The notes under the pieces were generated by a model, which was given only the letters and a program-made list of their open reading frames with translations, did no database searches and had not been told where the DNA came from. From Pelagophyceae sp. CCMP2097 (lineage: Eukaryota; Sar; Pelagophyceae): 36,381 nucleotides of DNA. Shown here piece after piece: positions 27,600 to 36,381 of the stretch. The stretch is taken from positions 51,955 through 88,335 of the forward strand of contig MU657252.1 in assembly GCA_026770575.1 (NCBI GenBank), read 5' to 3'. Position numbers and translations under genes: made by a program. Position 1 is the first letter of the stretch; each line of letters opens with the position of its first letter.

Positions 27600-30466
27600 T
27601 TAGGCGCCGCAGGAGAGGCAAATGTCCTCCTCCTCCTGCAGGGCCCGCGCGTCGGCGTCGTCCTTCAAAGTAGCTTTGAGCATGGCCTGGTCCACCGTGA
27701 ACGCGATGGCGTCTGCCTTGGGCCGCGTGCGCAGGTAGTACATGCCCGTCTTCAAGCCGGCGCGCCATGCGTAAAAGTGCATCGAAGTCAGCTTGGCGGG
27801 CGTGGGGGAAGCAATGTGCACGTTCAACGACTGCGACTGACAGATAAACGCGCCCCGGTCGGCGGCCAAGTCCATCACGACCTTTTGCTTAATCTCCCAA
27901 GTAGTCTTGTACAAGTCCTTCAAATCCGCCGGGATCTCGCGGATTGCCTGCACGCTCCCGCCGTTTGCGATAATCTGGTTGCGCACCTCCGGCGTCCACA
28001 AGCCCCGCCGGATCAAATCTTGGAGCAAATATTTGTTCACGCACGCGAATTCGCCCGCTAACACGCGGCGCGTGTACATGTTCGAAGTGAAGGGTTCGAA
28101 AGATTCGTTGTTGCCCAGGATCTGCGCAGTCGACGCAGTCGGCATCGGCGCCAGCAGCAAACTATTGCGGCAGCCGTGCTTGGCCAGATCCGCTCTGAGT
28201 TTCGCCCAGTCCCACCGGCCCGAAGGTTCGACGCCTTGCCACATGTCGTGTTGCAGCACACCCTTGGAAGTCGGCGACCCGGCGTACGTTTCATAGGCGC
28301 CGTCCACCGCCGCTAAAGCGATGGAGGCCTCCATGGCGCCATAGTAAATCGTCTCGAAGATGTCCTTGTTCAGCGCTCTGGCGCCCTCAGATTCGTAAGG
28401 TAAACGGAGGCGGACGTACGCGTCCGCCATTCCTTGGACCCCGATGCCAATGGGGCGGTGGCGCATGTTGGAGGTCGCGGCTTCCGGAATGGGGTAATAG
28501 TTGACGTCAATCACCTTGTTCAGGTTTTTACAGACCGTGTTGGAAACGGCCCGAAGCAAATCAAAGTCGAACTCGCCCGCCGCCTCGGGCCCGCCCGTGG
28601 AAGCGGGCTTGACCATGGCGCACAGGTTGATGGAAGCTAAATTGCAAACCGCGACCTCGTCCGGGGCGGTGTACTCGATGATCTCCGTGCATAAATTCGA
28701 AGACTTAATCGTCCCCAAATGCTGCTGGTTCGACTTGGAGTTGCAGGCGTCCTTGTAGAGCATGTACGGCGTGCCCGTCTCGACTTGGCTGTCCAAGATA
28801 GCGAACCACAACTGCTGCGCAGGCATCGACTTCCTCGCCAATCCGCTCTTCTCGTACTTTTCATACAAAGCGACGAACTCGGCGCCGTGGCAGTCCGCCA
28901 GCCCCGGAGCCTCGTTGGGGCAGAATAAGGACCATTGTCCGTTGGCTTCGACCCTCTCCATGAACAGGTCCGGTATCCATAAGCCGTAGAACAAATCGCG
29001 CGCGCGCTCGAGTTCGTTGCCGTGATTCTTCTTCAAATCCAACCACACCTCGATATCCGCGTGCCACGGCTCCAGATAAATCGCAAAGGACCCCTTTCTC
29101 TTGCCGCCGCCCTGGTCCACGTAGCGGGCCGTGTCGTTGAAGACTCTGAGCATCGGGACAATGCCGTTGGAAGAGCCGTTCGACCCGCGGATGTACGAGT
29201 CCGTGGCGCGGACGTTGTGGATGCTGAGGCCGATGCCGCCGGCGTACTTTGAGATGCAGGCGCATCTCTTCAGAGTGTCATAAATACCCTCGATGCTGTC
29301 GTCCTTCATTGCCAGTAAAAAACACGAAGACAGCTGCGGTCGGGGCGTGCCCGCGTTGTACAGCGTCGGCGTCGCGTGCCTACGGGGGGCGTCAGGAAGA
29401 AAGCGTGCGGGGCGCGAATACGTCTCCCACACTCGCTAAAGGGCCCCCGCCACTCCAAAGCACCCCCCGCTTACGTAAACAGCTTCTGCGACATCATCGA
29501 GTACGTCTCCAGCGCGCCCGCAATGTCGTTGCCGTGGATGCCGACCTAGCGGAGGGGGGTAAATTAGGGTATGATGGGGCAAAATACGGTAAAATTGGGG
29601 GACCCCGCTCCTTCGACGCACCGCGACGCGCATGATCATGTGCTGCGGGCGCTCGGCGACGACGCCGTCCAAGCGCATCAAGTAGGCGCGCTCGAGGGTC
29701 TTGAAGCCGAAATAGTCGTATTCGAAGTCCCTACAGTAGAAGTAAGATGGTGGAAAAGACGGTATTATCCCCTGCAGAAGAGGCAATACCTGTCGTAGAT
29801 GATCGCACTATTCAACTCCTCCTTGTTCGCCATCACCGTCGCGTACGTCGACTCGCCGATCTAGAGGGAGCGGGGTTCGCGCGCGAAAGGCAATCGGCGC
29901 AAAAGAGAAGACGCAAGACGTCCGCGACGTTCCCGCCACCAAGCTTTGAAAAGCGCCTCTCGCGCACAAAGGCCCTGCCCCTCGCGCGCGCGCAAGTCCC
30001 CGCCCCCGCGGTGAGACGCACGAGCGGCGCGGCCGAGTGAGTCTTCGGGTGGATGTGTTTGTGAAGGGCCTCCACCACATCCGAGAAGTTCTTCGACGTG
30101 TTCTTGTGCAGATTCGAGATCGAGATGCGCGCCGCAAGAAGCGAGTAGTCCGGGTGCTGCGTCGACATGTACGCCGCTACAAAGGGGAGGGGTTTTTGAA
30201 ACATGGCGCGTTTGAATATACGCGCGCGCGCAGAGGGCCGCAAAGGGGCGCTCACCCGTCTGCGCGCTGAGTTCGTCCAGCTCGGACGTGGTGACGCCGG
30301 TGTACAGGCCTTGGATGACCTTGAACGTGATGGCGTTGGGCTGGACATACTTTGTGTCGAGGCCGTAGCAGAGCTTCTTAATGCGGCTGGTGATTTTATC
30401 GAACTGGACCTCTTCCTGCCGACCGTCCCGCTTCGTCACGTACAGCCCGGGGCCTTCGGCGCTCAT
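27600..30466 (-). CDS. RNR1: Ribonucleoside-diphosphate reductase large subunit (class Ia)
   Basis: Six exons (30466-30256, 30176-30022, 29860-29790, 29730-29622, 29545-29475, 29379-27600) with introns of 79, 161, 59, 76 and 95 bp give 798 residues, like animal RRM1. The protein reduces ribonucleoside diphosphates to deoxyribonucleotides with the small R2 subunit. Residues about 8-95 form the ATP-cone activity site ([20 protein letters not shown]). Catalytic parts are all present: Cys225 in LSSCFLL, Asn434-Cys436-Glu438 in SSNLCTEI, Cys451 in AVCNLASIN, the paired tyrosines in [11 protein letters not shown], and the C-terminal shuttle cysteines in DICLSCGA. Each splice junction restores family sequence, for example [15 protein letters not shown] and [18 protein letters not shown] 30466 gives a normal N-terminus. 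E2F-type sites upstream suggest S-phase expression. Confidence 0.97.
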
Positions 30467-30507
30467 CCTCGCGCCGGCGATTTGAACGAGCACGCGCTCT
30501 GTTTGAA

Positions 30508-30577
30508 TCGCGGGAAGAGTGACTCGGTTCTGTTCAAAAATCGTTTAAACCGCTTTTATCTTTTTTGAATTTCCCGC
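30508..30577 (-). promoter_or_regulatory. E2F-like sites in the RNR1 promoter
   Basis: TTTCCCGC at 30570-30577 is a perfect match to the E2F consensus TTTSSCGC, and GCGGGAAG at 30510-30517 matches the reverse form with one mismatch. They lie 44-111 bp upstream of the RNR1 start codon. In plants and animals RNR genes are induced at G1/S through such sites. Function here is inference. Confidence 0.55.
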
Positions 30578-30615
30578 GCGTGCGTCGTGAGACATGGGGG
30601 TTTTAATTTGTAATC

Positions 30616-31048
30616 CGGAAAGCCAAGGCTGGTAAAAACGTAAAACGTTGTTTTGATCAAATCCCTAAAAACACGTGTTTGTTTTGTTCCCACCACCGGG
30701 GAAAAAACACGTGTTATTGTTCCCCCCGCGTGTGGCACCACCGGGGCCGCCGGCTGGACCTCTGGAGAGCCCTCTCGGAGAGATGAATAACTCAAATTGG
30801 GATAATATTTAGGATTCAATCCGCAGGGCAGTTAAGGGCAGCCCGTCTCACGACCCTCGGAAGGTGTAGAGCGGGTTGTCCTCGGCGAGGATGAGGCCCA
30901 CGAGCGACTCGTTGACCGGATAGCTGCAGTCGCCGTGGCATGCTTTATTCGCGTGTTTTTGGATGTTTTATGAAATAGCCTGGAAACGTTGTTCCAAACA
31001 TGTTCCCTGGGAGCCAAATTTACGTTTTTACCAGCCTTGCGGAAAGCC
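30616..31048. mobile_element. Pack-MULE-like element with captured exon
   Basis: AAGGCTGGTAAAAACGTAAA (30625-30644) is the exact reverse complement of 31019-31038, giving perfect 20-bp terminal repeats on a 414-bp element. CGGAAAGCC flanks it as a direct repeat (30616-30624 and 31040-31048, one extra G on the right), the 9-bp size expected for Mutator-like transposons. AT-rich ends with CACGTGTT boxes surround a GC-rich core that encodes a protein fragment on the minus strand. It separates RNR1 from the C10 gene. A TACAATTGTA palindrome follows five bases beyond. Confidence 0.75.
30848..30943 (-). pseudogene. Captured exon fragment inside the element
   Basis: About 30 codons read CHGDCSYPVNESLVGLILAE and then DNPLYTFRGS before a TGA. 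The composition is that of a real gene terminus and contrasts with the AT-rich element around it. A possible acceptor (CTGCAG) precedes the CTATCCGG part. The source gene is not in the window and I do not recognise the family. It may simply be the last exon of an unrelated gene that the inverted repeats happen to surround. Confidence 0.45.
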
Positions 31049-31110
31049 GTCGTACAATTGTAGGGGCCAGAGTGCTAATAACAGTGGAAACACACATTTC
31101 GAAAATTATG

Positions 31111-31750
31111 CTACGCGTCGGACTCGGAGGCGTCGCTGGCGTTTGCGCGCCGTGATGTCACTGATGATGTGGTAAGGCTCGCCGCGTTTCGCGCAGGCCG
31201 CGTGCCTTGGCGCTTGGCGTTGAAATCGGCGGGCGGCAGGGCGACGAACTTGACCTTGAGCTTGTAGACGTCGTGCGCCAGAAACTCGTCTACGCGGCCC
31301 GTCGCGAACATGCGTGGGAAAAGGCAAACGGCGTTTCCCCCGCTCCCCAGGCAAACGGACCTTGGCAGGCCAGCGTCGCGAGCTGGCGCATGGCCGCTTG
31401 GAACGCCTCTCCAGTGTCGGCGGCGACGCCGCGACGCGCCAAAGCCTCGGACGCGATGGTGACGGCCAGCGGCGTGACTCGAGTCAGTAAAAGGCTTGTG
31501 TCCCCGCGCGCGTCGAGTACCGCGCGCCGGAGCCGCTGGCGGTTGGCTACGGGTTCGCGCTCGCTTCCCGCGTTCCCTCTCCGCTTTTCGCCACGCGGGT
31601 TCGCGGCGAAGACGGGGGCCTTTGACACTCACCCGGTTAACATAAACACACACACAACTCACTCTCAGCATCAAACGCATCTAACATGTCCTTGACCAAC
31701 GATTTCGCACTCGAAACGTCCATTCCTCCAACGTCAAACGCCGGCGCCAT
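31111..31750 (-). CDS. Protein C10 family member
   Basis: Three exons, 31750-31663, 31546-31361 and 31289-31111, with introns of 116 and 71 bp (both phase 1) give 150 residues. The spliced chain SAKSLVKDMLDAFDAETNRQ ... TSLLLTRVTPLAVTIASEAL ... DEFLAHDVYKLKVKFVALPP follows animal protein C10 (Grcc10) along nearly its whole 126-residue length: an opening helix, a hydrophobic VxPLA helix, and the LK.KF..PP ending. Without splicing no single frame contains these parts. ATG 31750 lies in a good context (GGCATGG). The last 40 residues are basic, then serine/acid-rich, longer than in animals. The family's biochemical role is poorly known. The gene is divergent from the WD40 gene at 31921, 170 bp away. 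Confidence 0.75.
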
Positions 31751-31920
31751 GCCACCCGAAATGCGGCCGGCAAACACCGGGGCGTAGTCAGGCCGACAAG
31801 GCGGCGAGCGACAGGGCACCGCGGCGGCGCGTTGCCCCGAAATGTATCGCTTAAATTTTGGCGAATGTTTGGACTTTTTCCGACCCGACCGGGTGATTCG
31901 AGACTGGTGTTCGCGTCAAC
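31751..31920. promoter_or_regulatory. Shared divergent promoter interval
   Basis: 170 bp lie between the start codons of the C10 gene (leftward) and the WD40 gene (rightward). It must contain both promoters. An AT-richer patch (TTAAATTTTGGCGAATGTTT) lies at about 31851-31870; no definite box is assigned. Confidence 0.4.
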
Positions 31921-33426
31921 ATGGTGAGGTTTGGGCTGGGCGACTGCGATTCTTCGTCGACGGAGTCGAGCGACGGCGAGTCTGTCTCGCCTCGGCGGTA
32001 TTGCGGCCGCTCATGTGCGCCGGTGGACGACGACGACGATGTCGCGGCGCAGCAGTCGGGCGGCCTCCAGGGTGCGTCGCCCGACGCCGCGCGCGTCTCG
32101 GCCCTCGAGGCCGGCGTGAGGCGCATGCGGGGCGCCCTTCGAGCCGAGCGGCGCGTCGAGTGGCCCGCCGAGCGCCCTGTCAGCCCGGCCGTCCTTGCCG
32201 TCTTTACGAATCACGACCTGCTCGTGCGGCTCTCGGTCGATTCGCCCCGCGCGCTCTTCGTCTCGAAGCAAGTCGCTCGCGATGCGCCGGCCGCGGCGCT
32301 AGCCGTGCGCAAACTCATCTGGCAGGACCGCATCTCCAAGGGCACGGCGATCTTCAAGGGGCACATTGGCCCCATCTGCAAATGCGCGCTTTCGCCCGAC
32401 GGCAAGCGCATCGTGACGGCCCATGGCAGGGCGCTGCTCTGGGACGCCGAGACGGGCGCGCTGCAGGCGATGCTCGAGACTGCGCACAAGGGGCACACCT
32501 ACGAGGTAATGAGCTACGCGTTCTCGCCCGATGGCAAGCGCCTCGTGACGGCGAGCGGCTACAGTCACCTTCCGGACGGCGATCCGGGGACGGTGCGGCT
32601 GTGGGACACCAAGACGGGCGCGCTGCTGACGACGCTCGAGCTACAAACCAGCGTCGTCTTCAGCTGCGCGTTCTCGCCCGACGGCAAGTGCCTCGTGACG
32701 GCGAGCTACGACAATTTGGTGCGGCTCTGGGAAGTCGAGACGAGCGCGCTGCTGACGATACTCGAGGGCCACACCGACTACGTCCCCAGCTGCGCGTTCT
32801 CGCCCGACGGCAAGCGCCTCCTGACGGCTAGCGGAGGCACGGTGCGGCTCTGGGACGCCGAGACGGGCGCGCTGCAGGCGCCGCTCGAGGGGTACACCGG
32901 CCATGTTGATAGCTGCGCGTTCTCGCCCGACGGCGAGCGCGTCGTGACGGCGAGCTCGGACACGACGGTGCGGCTCCGGGACACCATTACGGTGCGGCAG
33001 TGGGACACCAAGTCGGGCGCGCTGCTGACGACGCTCGCGGTGCACATCGGCAGAAGCGAATACTACGCGTTCTCGCCCGATTGGAAGCGTGTTGTGACGT
33101 GGAGCCGCGACCGGGCGGCGCAGCTCTTGGACGCCGAGACCGGCGCGCTGCTGACGACGATCAAGCACACCGGCTACGGCCCTCGCTACATGATGAGATT
33201 CGCGTTCTCGCCCGACGGCACGCGCCTCGTGACGGCGAGCGGGGACAAGAGGGCAAGTCACGACGGGACGGTGCGGCTCTGGGACGCCGCGACGGGCGCG
33301 CTGCTGACGACGCTCGAGGGGCACACCGGCGCCGTCAACTGCTGCGCGTTGTCGCTCGACGGCAAGCGCATATTGACGGGGAGCTTCGACGGGACGGCGC
33401 GCCTCTATAATGGCCTAAAACTTTAA
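31921..33426 (+). CDS. WD40-repeat protein, eight repeats
   Basis: One exon of 501 residues. Residues 1-50 are acidic and serine-rich (CDSSSTESSDGESVSPRR, DDDDD). Residues about 95-150 (FTNHDLLVRLSVDSPRALFV ... KLIWQDRISKGTAIFKGHIG) correspond to the leader of the gene at 23413. Eight WD40 units follow with the shared core CAFSPDGKRLVTAS ... VRLWD, so a complete propeller is possible. Units two, five and seven carry inserts (SHLPDGDPG, TITVRQWDT, KRASHD). Two units have lost the tryptophan (RLRD, QLLD). Such proteins are usually interaction scaffolds; no partner is suggested by the neighbours. The 3' flank differs from the other two WD40 copies. Confidence 0.85.
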   Translation: MVRFGLGDCDSSSTESSDGESVSPRRYCGRSCAPVDDDDDVAAQQSGGLQGASPDAARVSALEAGVRRMRGALRAERRVEWPAERPVSPAVLAVFTNHDLLVRLSVDSPRALFVSKQVARDAPAAALAVRKLIWQDRISKGTAIFKGHIGPICKCALSPDGKRIVTAHGRALLWDAETGALQAMLETAHKGHTYEVMSYAFSPDGKRLVTASGYSHLPDGDPGTVRLWDTKTGALLTTLELQTSVVFSCAFSPDGKCLVTASYDNLVRLWEVETSALLTILEGHTDYVPSCAFSPDGKRLLTASGGTVRLWDAETGALQAPLEGYTGHVDSCAFSPDGERVVTASSDTTVRLRDTITVRQWDTKSGALLTTLAVHIGRSEYYAFSPDWKRVVTWSRDRAAQLLDAETGALLTTIKHTGYGPRYMMRFAFSPDGTRLVTASGDKRASHDGTVRLWDAATGALLTTLEGHTGAVNCCALSLDGKRILTGSFDGTARLYNGLKL

Positions 33427-33515
33427 AACTACCTCTATAATGGCGCGCCTCTAAAACTACCTCTATAGGAATTCCTAATGGCGCCGCTCTAAAACTTTAA
33501 AACTACCTCTGTCGG
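33405..33515. repeat. Degenerate tandem repeat at the WD40 3' end
   Basis: CTCTATAATGGC, CTAAAACTTTAAAACTACCT and CTCTAAAACTACCTCTAT alternate three times, starting inside the last codons (LYNGLKL) of the WD40 gene. One unit holds TAGGAATTCCTA at 33466-33477. The stop codon is within the repeat, so expansion could change the C-terminus. Confidence 0.75.
33466..33477. repeat. TAGGAATTCCTA palindrome, single copy
   Basis: A perfect copy within the tandem repeat after the WD40 gene, in the position where other units read CTATAATGGC. Confidence 0.8.
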
Positions 33516-33987
33516 CGCGGGCCGGCCTCACTCTTTGAAGAAGGGGCTGTTCTCGTGTCCCGTCGCCGCCGGGCGTTGTGAAGCGGCCCGTGCTCCCCTC
33601 GATGCGCTCTGGCGGCACGGCGCCTCTCTGGGAGTGCCCCGTCGTAGATGCATGATGCCACACCGTGATGAGGTGTCCGAGACGGCGCGCGGGGTGCTCC
33701 ATCTCCGGGGACTGGGGGTCCCGTCCTCGACAGTCGGCCCCGCGCGGCTTTTCGACGTCGCCGGTGGCCGACTAACGCGACTTGCAAAGGGCGCCCTCTT
33801 CGCACATGACGAGGGGTTTGACAGCAGAGGCTTCGTTTAAAAGCCTTTGGGCGCGCGGGGCCGTCCCTTTGGGTCGCCGCGCGTGCGAAAAGGCGTGCCG
33901 TCGGCGGTCGTAAACGCGGAGGTTTAGCTCGCGCCCGACGACCTACGCATTTGGCGTCGAGGTGCAGTCGAGTCCAGCGTCGTCAAC
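33516..33987. other. Intergenic DNA, no gene recognised
   Basis: A 101-codon plus-strand frame from a TTG has no domain. Nothing else is seen between the WD40 gene and the convergent J-domain gene. Confidence 0.4.
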
Positions 33988-35677
33988 TTACTCAAAGTCG
34001 GAGTAGGCTTGCGAGAGTGCGTCGAACACTCTCGCGCCGACGAATCTTTGCGCGGGCGGTAAATCGACGAGCTTGTCTGGATGAACAAACCTTGCAGCCT
34101 TGTAATATCCCCGCTTGACGTTCTTCGGCAGCAAAAGATCCCCAATGGACAAAGGCTGCCATTTTGCCTCTGGCCACATGACCTTGTCCATGCCTAGGAC
34201 CGGGCGTGCCGTAGGACCGGGGGTGCCGCGGAGAGGGCGACGCACCTGCGAGGAGCGCTCGAATATTCTTCTTTTTCCCAAACTCTTCCGACCACGCCTT
34301 CAACTGCGGCCCCAGTTGGACGTTCAACAAGTCGAAGGCGGCCTCCTCGTCTGCCTTGCGCTGCGTTGCGGCCCGAAGGAATTCCCGTTTTTCCGCCTGG
34401 GCCGCCGCCAACGCCTCCCGACGCGCGCGCATGGCCACCTTGACCGCTTCCGGCTTGGATTCATCGATCGGATCATCTAAACGGATAGCGACGAGCTGAA
34501 CCCTCTTCGGGCCTTCGTCGACGACTTCCACCGCGACGTGCCGTTCCTCAACCGCATCCCAAACCATCTTGCCCTGCCGCGTCAGCTCCGCGACGCGGTC
34601 CGCGCCCATGTGCTCCCGCGCCTTTGTCGAAATCACAGCAGCATTCGTGTCGACGACAGGCGCGGGGGCGCCAAAGTCCATCATCATGTCTTGCTGCGGC
34701 GCTGCTTGAGGCGCCTCCTGCTGCGGCACCGCGCGCGGTGGCGACCGCGAGGCCGGCGGCGGCGACCGCGAGGCCGGCGGCGGCGACAGTTTGGGCGCCG
34801 GTGCACTGCTCCGCTGGGGCGGCCTAGAGCACACCGTCCAAAGTCCGCGGGCGAAGAGTCCGCCAAAGCCCGCGGGAAATGGGCACGCACGGCGCGCGCG
34901 CAGCGGGGACGTTTTCGTTAGAAGCCTCTGCGGGCCTACGCCGTTCGGTGAGTCGCCCACGAAGAGCTCCCGACACTGTTCACTCCACACGTCATGTTCG
35001 ATCCATCCCGGGCGGTGCCGCACCTCGGCGGCGGCGTGGCGCGTGTCTGCGGTCTGTCCGCGAGGGGCGCGCGCTGGACGGGGACGGGGGCTAAGTGCTC
35101 CTTCCTTCGAAGGCGAGGAGGCGCCTTGCACCGCAGCGCACAAGCCGCGAGCGAGACGTCCGTGACGCGCGCGTACACGCAGCGCGCGTCCTCGCCTAGA
35201 TACGCGCGTGGGAGGCAGACGCGCGAGGGATCCACGCACCTTGCACCTTGGAGACCTCGACTCGATCACCTAATCGCGCCGTTTTGGGGCGTCGCCAAAG
35301 GCGTTTCGAAACGCGCCTCCGTCGACGACGTCGCGCCAGGCGTGGCCGAATACATCGTCGTCGACGCGGATCTGCGCGTCGGGATGATCATGCGCGCAAG
35401 AGGCGCGGGGCTGGATGATAATCCGCCAAGCAGGCCACGAGGCTACTCACGCGCCAGTGCCACTCGGCGCCGCGGCGGCCGCCTGCGCGTCTCGCGTGCC
35501 GTTTGCGCGGGCGCGGGGCGCCGAGGGGGACTGACCGAGGGGCGTAGCATTGAAAGCTGACTGCAGGTCTCGCAGGCATGGGGCGGCAGAGGGTGCTACT
35601 TTTAGATCCAGCGCGTTTGGCTCGCCGGCGCGCTCGCCCTTGGCGCCGGCGACGCTGTAGAAGCACCACGACTGCAT
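33988..35677 (-). CDS. Auxilin-like J-domain protein
   Basis: Proposed exons 35677-35451, 35371-35270, 35090-34246 and 34193-33988, introns 79, 179 and 52 bp, give 459 residues. The last exon is an auxilin-type J domain: LLAGMDKVMWPEAKWQPLS, then VKRGYYKAARFVHPDKLVDL with the HPD signature, ending FDALSQAYSDFE. A charged helix precedes it (REALAAAQAEKREFLRAATQ ... LKAWSEEFGKKKNIRALL), as in plant and animal auxilins, which recruit Hsc70 to strip clathrin from vesicles. The middle is proline-rich (SPPPASRSPPPASRS) with DMMMDFGAP. The start (MQSWCFYSVAGAKGERAGEP) and first two junctions rest on phase agreement only. A further intron inside 34830-34980 (acceptor CTCTAG) is possible, since that stretch reads poorly. 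Confidence 0.8.
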
Positions 35678-35839
35678 CGCCCGACCTGACCGCCTCGAGC
35701 CGCGAGAGGCCACTGGCACTGGATGCGATTCCCGACTGAATACACACCCAAAGGTGATTTGATCAATGCTCCCGGGAAAGCGTTTAAATAGGGGTCGCCG
35801 GGCTTCGGGGCTGGTGGATACTGGAAAGTCGGCACGGGA

Positions 35840-35870
35840 TAGGAATTCCTAATAGTGATAGGAATTCCTA
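35840..35870. repeat. Two TAGGAATTCCTA palindromes
   Basis: Perfect copies at 35840-35851 and 35859-35870, seven bases apart (ATAGTGA), lying six bases before the hairpin element at 35877. Confidence 0.85.
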
Positions 35871-35876
35871 GATTAT

Positions 35877-36114
35877 TACAGCACTTTCCGCGTAAAATGA
35901 ATGGGCGCCGATACTTGACTATCGACTATCGGCTGAAGTATCGACCAAAATCCCAAGTATCGGCGAGTCAAATTCTCAATAAGGTTTATTAAAATCCTAA
36001 ATACCTGCTTATTGAGTATTTGACTCGCCGATACTTGGGATTTTGGTCGATACTTCAGCCGATAGTCGATAGTCAAGTACCGGCGCCTATTCATTTTACC
36101 CGGAAAGTGCTGTA
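35877..36114. mobile_element. Hairpin element with 107-bp arms
   Basis: Arms 35877-35983 and 36008-36114 are reverse complements with about four mismatches, separated by a 24-bp AT-rich loop. The tips read TACAGCACTTTCC and GGAAAGTGCTGTA. The arms contain the nested repeat CTATCGACTATCGG. No target duplication is evident, and the AT-rich composition contrasts with the gene DNA. It is a foldback or MITE-type element; a transcript would be almost fully double-stranded. The minus-strand frame that crosses it is only a translation of the palindrome. Confidence 0.88.
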
Positions 36115-36381
36115 CGGGCAACATTCTTTCAGAGTAAGTTACTACCCAGTAAATTACCAATTCTTCCTGGTAAGTTGCCGATAATCGGGAATAATCCCGT
36201 CGTATTCCGGTAAGTTACTTCGAAGTCCCTTCTTGTTCAGCGATAGGATTTAGAGTGCGTCTAAGAGCGATTTTAATTGATTCCTAATTTAATCTCGGTC
36301 TATTCTGAATCGATGCCAGAATCGATTCTCACACGATTTGAATAGACCCTGGAATCGATTCAGAATCGATTCAAATGACGA
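36115..36381. repeat. AT-rich end region with GAATCGATTC palindromes
   Basis: GAATCGATTC occurs at 36319-36328, 36352-36361 and 36363-36372, plus a partial CTGAATCGATGCC near 36305. Upstream, GTAAGTT-AC variants recur three times (36134, 36171, 36211). No gene is seen; the window ends inside this tract. Confidence 0.7.

Noticed and set aside
7327..35870. TAGGAATTCCTA as EcoRI linker contamination
   Set aside because: TA and TA flanks are conserved in all nine copies and copies lie within otherwise continuous genomic repeats; contamination cannot be excluded without an independent assembly but is not favoured.
35876..36160. 94-codon frame over the hairpin
   Set aside because: It is a translation of the two palindromic arms; no protein features.

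Overview
The window is nuclear DNA of a eukaryote. It is GC-rich, with AT-rich pockets at both ends and in a few intergenic stretches. Genes lie on both strands, are often tens to a few hundred bases apart, and carry many very short GT-AG introns (43-180 bp; 43, 51, 52, 58, 59, 63 and 64 bp recur). Donors are mostly GTGCGT, GTGAGC or GTCCG and acceptors mostly TAG or CAG. The gene mix (BTB/kelch, MYND-RING-Sel1 and WD40 families in several copies, a possible secretory-plus-plastid leader, compact introns) suggests a unicellular alga, most likely a pelagophyte stramenopile such as Aureococcus. That assignment is inference from family content, not from a search.

Layout. 1-1753: intergenic DNA with inverted-repeat elements. 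1754-3560 (+): a WRN-type DEDDy 3'-5' exonuclease ending in a RecQ-type helix-turn-helix but lacking any helicase. 3625-4360 (-): a signal-bearing protein with one C-terminal membrane segment. 4658-6098 (-): BTB/kelch copy A, stop lost and in frame with the previous gene. 6282-7329 (+): a MYND-RING-Sel1 pseudogene. 8470-9690 (+): an SLC35B1-type nucleotide-sugar transporter. 10193-11835 (-): BTB/kelch copy B. 13209-13914 (-): an unrecognised gene with a HAD-like tail. 13941-19094 (-): a 1666-residue, largely disordered protein. 19486-21048 (+): intronless BTB/kelch copy C. 21454-22213: a chimeric scar joining a relic of the ribonucleotide reductase 3' end to a broken WD40 gene. 23413-24441 (+): an intact WD40 gene. 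24449-27540: low-complexity and repeat-rich DNA with a 195-base assembly gap. 27600-30466 (-): the complete six-exon ribonucleotide reductase large subunit. 30616-31048: a Pack-MULE-like element carrying an exon fragment. 31111-31750 (-): a Protein C10 family gene. 31921-33426 (+): an eight-repeat WD40 gene. 33988-35677 (-): an auxilin-like J-domain gene. 35877-36114: a near-perfect hairpin element, followed by AT-rich repeats.

How it fits together. There is no operon or defence-like gene system. Conserved housekeeping genes (RNR large subunit, C10, auxilin-like J protein, nucleotide-sugar transporter, WRN-like exonuclease) are embedded in a patchwork of expanding repeat-protein families. These families are visibly being copied, broken and fused: three kelch copies, three WD40 copies, a truncated RNR copy and shared 3' flanks. 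At least four inverted-repeat elements and a dispersed 12-bp palindrome (TAGGAATTCCTA, nine perfect copies) punctuate the same intervals. The most unusual items are the helicase-less exonuclease-HTH architecture, the RNR/WD40 junction with 4-bp microhomology, the element with a captured exon, and the palindrome family.
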